This document shows, piece after piece, positions 61,301 through 64,000 of a stretch of DNA of 64,000 nucleotides. The stretch is from positions 1,116,001 through 1,180,000 of the forward strand of contig NZ_JADIKF010000040.1 in the NCBI RefSeq assembly GCF_016904945.1. The letters run 5' to 3'. The stretch's first letter is position 1; each line of letters opens with the position of its first letter. The DNA is from Dyella mobilis. Lineage in GTDB: Bacteria; Pseudomonadota; Gammaproteobacteria; Xanthomonadales; Rhodanobacteraceae. The notes under the pieces are model-generated. The model did no database searches, was not told the origin of the DNA, and saw only the letters and a list, made by a program, of their open reading frames with translations. The position numbers and the translations under genes were made by a program.

Positions 61301-61728
61301 GTTGCGCGCTCGGCTTCGACGTCGGCAGCAAACTGATCGGCGTCGCGGTCGGCAACCGGCTGACGGCAAGCGCTCGCGGCATCACCACTATAGCGATGCG
61401 CGACGACGTGCCCGATTGGCCTGCATTGGATTCGCTGCGCAGCGAATGGCAGCCCGATGCGCTGGTGGTCGGCCTGCCGCTCACCCTGGAAGGCGATGAA
61501 CAGCCCGCCAGCAAGCGAGCGCGCCGCTTTGCCGAACACCTGCAAGAGCGCTATCAGGTGCCGGTGCTGCTGATCGACGAACGCAACAGCTCACGCGAAG
61601 CCTCGCAACGCTTTGCCCACGCGCGCGCTGCCGGGCTGAAGCGCCGCCGCGACGCTACGCAGATCGATGCCGAAGCCGCCGCGGTGATTCTCGAGCGCTG
61701 GTTGCACGAAACAGCCGGCGTTCCTTGA
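61297..61728 (+). CDS. ruvX: RuvX/YqgF family nuclease
   Basis: A 143-aa RNase H-fold protein, a putative Holliday junction resolvase also implicated in 16S rRNA 5'-end processing. ALGFDVGSKLIGVAVGN carries the first catalytic Asp, VGLPLTLEGDE and LLIDERNSSREA the next acidic residues, and RRDATQIDAEAAAVILERWL the last Asp/Glu. The start overlaps yqgE (ATGA). Confidence 0.95.
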   Translation: MSCALGFDVGSKLIGVAVGNRLTASARGITTIAMRDDVPDWPALDSLRSEWQPDALVVGLPLTLEGDEQPASKRARRFAEHLQERYQVPVLLIDERNSSREASQRFAHARAAGLKRRRDATQIDAEAAAVILERWLHETAGVP

Positions 61729-61770
61729 ACCGTTCCCCACATCTCGAATAACAAGAGCCAGTTGGTCACC

Positions 61771-62697
61771 ATGATTCCACGCCTGCGCCACCTCACCACG
61801 CTGGAAAACCTGCCCCGCGAATGCATCGAGCGCCTGCTCGATCGCGCCATCACCATGCGCGATGCCTGCGCGCACGGCACGCGCAAGCTGGATCTGCTCA
61901 ACGGGCGTACCATCCTCAACTTGTTCTTCGAGCCGTCCACGCGCACGCGCACCTCCTTCGAACTGGCTGCGCGCCGGCTCGGTGCGGACGTGATCAACTT
62001 CGACATCGCGTTCTCTTCCACCGCCAAGGGCGAGGAGCTGTTCGACACCCTGCACACGCTCGAAGCCATGCACCTGGACGCGATCGTCGTGCGCCACAAG
62101 GTCTCGGGCACGCCGGACGAACTGGTGCGCCACGCGATGAGCGGCGTATCGGTGGTGAACGCTGGCGACGGTAACCGCGCGCACCCTACCCAGGGCCTGC
62201 TCGATGCATTGACCATCCGCCAGCACCGGCCGGATTTCAGCCGGCTCACCGTGGTGATCTGCGGGGACGTAAAACACTCCCGCGTGGCGCGTTCGGACGT
62301 GCATGCCTTCAGCAAGCTCGGCGCCAAGGAAATCCGCCTCTGTGGTCCGGCCTCGCTGATGCCCGACCAGGCCGAATTCCCCACCTGCAAGTTCTACGAC
62401 AACTTCGACCAGGCCATCGAAGGCGCCGATGCGGCGATCATGCTTCGCCTGCAGAAAGAGCGCATGGCCAGCATCGAGCTGCCCGACGAGGCCGCCTACT
62501 TCCGCGAATACGGCCTGGATACCCGCCGTCTGGCGAAGGCCGCGCGCGGTTGCCTGGTAATGCACCCCGGACCGATCAACCGCGGCGTGGAAATTGCGCC
62601 CGATGTCGCCGACGGACCACAGTCGCGCATCCTGGAACAGGTGGGCAACGGGGTCTTCGTGCGCATGGCCGTGCTGGGCGAAATGCTGGCGCGATAA
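61771..62697 (+). CDS. pyrB: Aspartate carbamoyltransferase catalytic subunit
   Basis: A 308-aa enzyme that makes carbamoyl-aspartate in pyrimidine synthesis. The carbamoyl-phosphate loop FFEPSTRTRTSFE, the HPTQGLLD motif and MHPGPINRGVEI are clear. ATG at 61771 is used; the TTG nine bases before it has no advantage. It follows ruvX by 42 bp in the yqgE-ruvX-pyrB order common in gammaproteobacteria. No pyrC-like (DHOase-like) or pyrI gene is visible before the window ends. Confidence 0.96.
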   Translation: MIPRLRHLTTLENLPRECIERLLDRAITMRDACAHGTRKLDLLNGRTILNLFFEPSTRTRTSFELAARRLGADVINFDIAFSSTAKGEELFDTLHTLEAMHLDAIVVRHKVSGTPDELVRHAMSGVSVVNAGDGNRAHPTQGLLDALTIRQHRPDFSRLTVVICGDVKHSRVARSDVHAFSKLGAKEIRLCGPASLMPDQAEFPTCKFYDNFDQAIEGADAAIMLRLQKERMASIELPDEAAYFREYGLDTRRLAKAARGCLVMHPGPINRGVEIAPDVADGPQSRILEQVGNGVFVRMAVLGEMLAR

Positions 62698-62783
62698 AGG
62701 CGCAGTGTCTCATCCCGGGCAGGCGTTGCAGCCGTAAAGCAGGCATAATGCCGCCGTTAAAACGACACCTTCCGGGGATGATT

Positions 62784-64000
62784 ATGCGTAGACACAAGCG
62801 CGTGCTGGCGCTGGCGCTGTCCGGCTTGATGCTGGCCGCCTGCTCGCACAAAGACAAGGATGCCCCCCTGGCCTTCGTGCCGGCGGATACCCCTTACGTA
62901 TTGGCCAATCTCGACGCGCTCGACAACGACACGCGCCAGGCGATCTTCGCCCAGGTCGATGCCGAAATGCCCGCGCAGGTCGCGCAGATGAAGGCGCAAG
63001 CCGACCAGCTGCAGGCCACCGATCCGGACATGGCCAAATACCTGCGCACGGTGGCTGGCGAATTCGACGGCAAGACCACGGCCCAGGTGATCCAGAACAT
63101 CGGCATCGATCCCAAGGGATATGCCGCGTTCTACGGCATGGGCCTTTCGCCGGTGCTGCGCGTGTCGTTGGCCGATACCCAGGCGTTCCAGAATTTCGTC
63201 ACCAAGATCCAGAGCGACTACGGCAAGAAGTTCGACGTGGTTACGCTGGGTACGCAAAGCTACCAGCGCTACGTGGCGCCGACCTCCCACCTGCAATTCA
63301 TCATCGCCGTGGTCGGCAAGCAGGCCGTATTGGCCATGTTGCCGGACGACGCCGCCCAGCCCTTGCTGCGCCAGGTGCTGGGCCTGGACCGCCCGGCCAA
63401 GAGCCTGCAGGACAGCGATACCCTCACCGAGCTGGCCAAGGCCAAGGGCTACGCCAAATGGGCCGTAGGCGAGGTGGACCTGACCAAGCTGCTGCCGCTG
63501 GCTACCGGCGGGCAGGACCCGCTGGCGCTTGCCCTGCTCAAGGCCCGCGCCCAAACCGAATCGGCCAAGACCGGCGAACCGGTAGCCAACCTGATCCAGG
63601 TACCGGCCACCTGCCAGACCGATGCCAATCGCATCGCCGCCCGCGTGCCGCAAGTGAGCATGGGCTACACCACGCTCGACGACAAACATCGCGACATGCG
63701 CTTCGATGTCTCGCTGGCCGGCGACATCATCAGCGCCTTCAACGGACTGAAAGTCGAATTGCCGGGCCTCGGTAGCGAACCTACCGCTCCTTTTGAAGTG
63801 AGCGTGGCCCTGCCGATGAGCACCTTGCGCAGCTTCTGGGGCGCCCAGGCCGATGCGGTAGCGGCCAAGCCGTTCAGCTGCCCGATGCTGGAAAACCTCA
63901 ACGAAAGCTTCAGCAGTCTCGGCGAAACCGTGCAGAAGGCGGCCGTACCGCCGATCGGCGACTTGCTGGGCCTGCACGTGGCGCTCGACAGCTACACCCC
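62784..64000 (+). CDS. Lipoprotein of unknown function (3' end cut by window edge)
   Basis: A frame open to the right edge (about 405 codons seen). The signal peptide ends in the lipobox LAAC (Cys20), so the protein is lipid-anchored. The mature part has a repeated alpha/beta character (FVPADTPYVLANLDAL; VLRVSLADTQAFQNFVTKI; LQFIIAVVGKQAVLAMLP), resembling the large class of DUF3352-like lipoproteins, though I cannot assign it. ATG at 62784 follows CCGGGG. Confidence 0.8.
   Translation, partial: MRRHKRVLALALSGLMLAACSHKDKDAPLAFVPADTPYVLANLDALDNDTRQAIFAQVDAEMPAQVAQMKAQADQLQATDPDMAKYLRTVAGEFDGKTTAQVIQNIGIDPKGYAAFYGMGLSPVLRVSLADTQAFQNFVTKIQSDYGKKFDVVTLGTQSYQRYVAPTSHLQFIIAVVGKQAVLAMLPDDAAQPLLRQVLGLDRPAKSLQDSDTLTELAKAKGYAKWAVGEVDLTKLLPLATGGQDPLALALLKARAQTESAKTGEPVANLIQVPATCQTDANRIAARVPQVSMGYTTLDDKHRDMRFDVSLAGDIISAFNGLKVELPGLGSEPTAPFEVSVALPMSTLRSFWGAQADAVAAKPFSCPMLENLNESFSSLGETVQKAAVPPIGDLLGLHVALDSYT

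Noticed and set aside
1..64000. Insertion sequences, prophage genes, CRISPR arrays or a defence island
   Set aside because: No transposase, integrase, phage, cas, restriction or toxin-antitoxin protein is recognisable, and no regularly spaced direct repeats are seen. The only repeats are small REP-like palindromes.

Overview
The window is high-GC chromosomal DNA of a gammaproteobacterium. Gene order and protein style point to Xanthomonadales, most likely Rhodanobacteraceae (Dyella, Rhodanobacter or Luteibacter relatives). The clues are the thrS-infC-rpmI-rplT-pheS-pheT-ihfA-merR block, a Pil-Chp chemosensory cluster, an Oar-type TonB-dependent receptor, a RegB/RegA redox pair, and the GC-rich palindromic repeats. 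This placement is by recognition, not by a search. I see no rRNA, IS element, prophage or CRISPR array. The region reads as core genome.

Layout. 1-3.6 kb: an outer-membrane TonB-dependent receptor cut by the left edge, a long non-coding stretch, and tRNA-Pro(GGG) with its terminator. 3.7-11.4 kb (minus strand): the translation operon thrS, infC, rpmI, rplT, pheS, pheT, ihfA and a MerR regulator. infC has an AUC start, a strong terminator lies between rplT and pheS, and a terminator-bearing leader precedes thrS. 11.7-18.4 kb: a sugar-nucleotide epimerase, a HemJ-like oxidase, a two-component pair (OmpR-type regulator plus CHASE2 histidine kinase), a membrane diguanylate cyclase and tRNA-Val(GAC). 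18.5-24 kb: uvrB, a FimT/GspH pseudopilin, the lemA-TPM-TPM cassette and dgkA. 24-32.5 kb: a POT peptide transporter, the RegB/RegA pair, an exported isoaspartyl peptidase, a single-chain 3-oxoacid CoA-transferase and a second two-component system whose kinase has a degenerate ATP-binding domain. 32.5-45.7 kb: tesA divergent from ybbA-ybbP, a glutathione S-transferase, an SLC13/ArsB-type permease, a GSGD-repeat secreted protein, the cluster gspN-IMPase-nudE-cysQ-mazG, bioA, a small secreted protein and rsmE.

45.7-57.7 kb (minus strand): the twitching-motility chemosensory operon pilG-pilH-pilI-pilJ-chpA-chpB-chpC. It holds PilJ receptor, PilI and ChpC adaptors, the giant multi-HPt CheA-like kinase ChpA (2061 aa), and PilG and PilH receivers. 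No CheR-type methyltransferase (PilK) is present where Pseudomonas has one, and ChpB looks like a dead methylesterase with a dead receiver. These two changes fit together and suggest that receptor-methylation adaptation has been lost or rewired.

58-64 kb: gshB-tonB, a secreted histidine phosphatase, yqgE-ruvX-pyrB, and a lipoprotein cut by the right edge. The most interesting leads are the adaptation-deficient Pil-Chp system, the kinase with a degenerate ATPase domain, the candidate thrS attenuator, and the single-chain CoA-transferase. None of these is proven novel from sequence alone.
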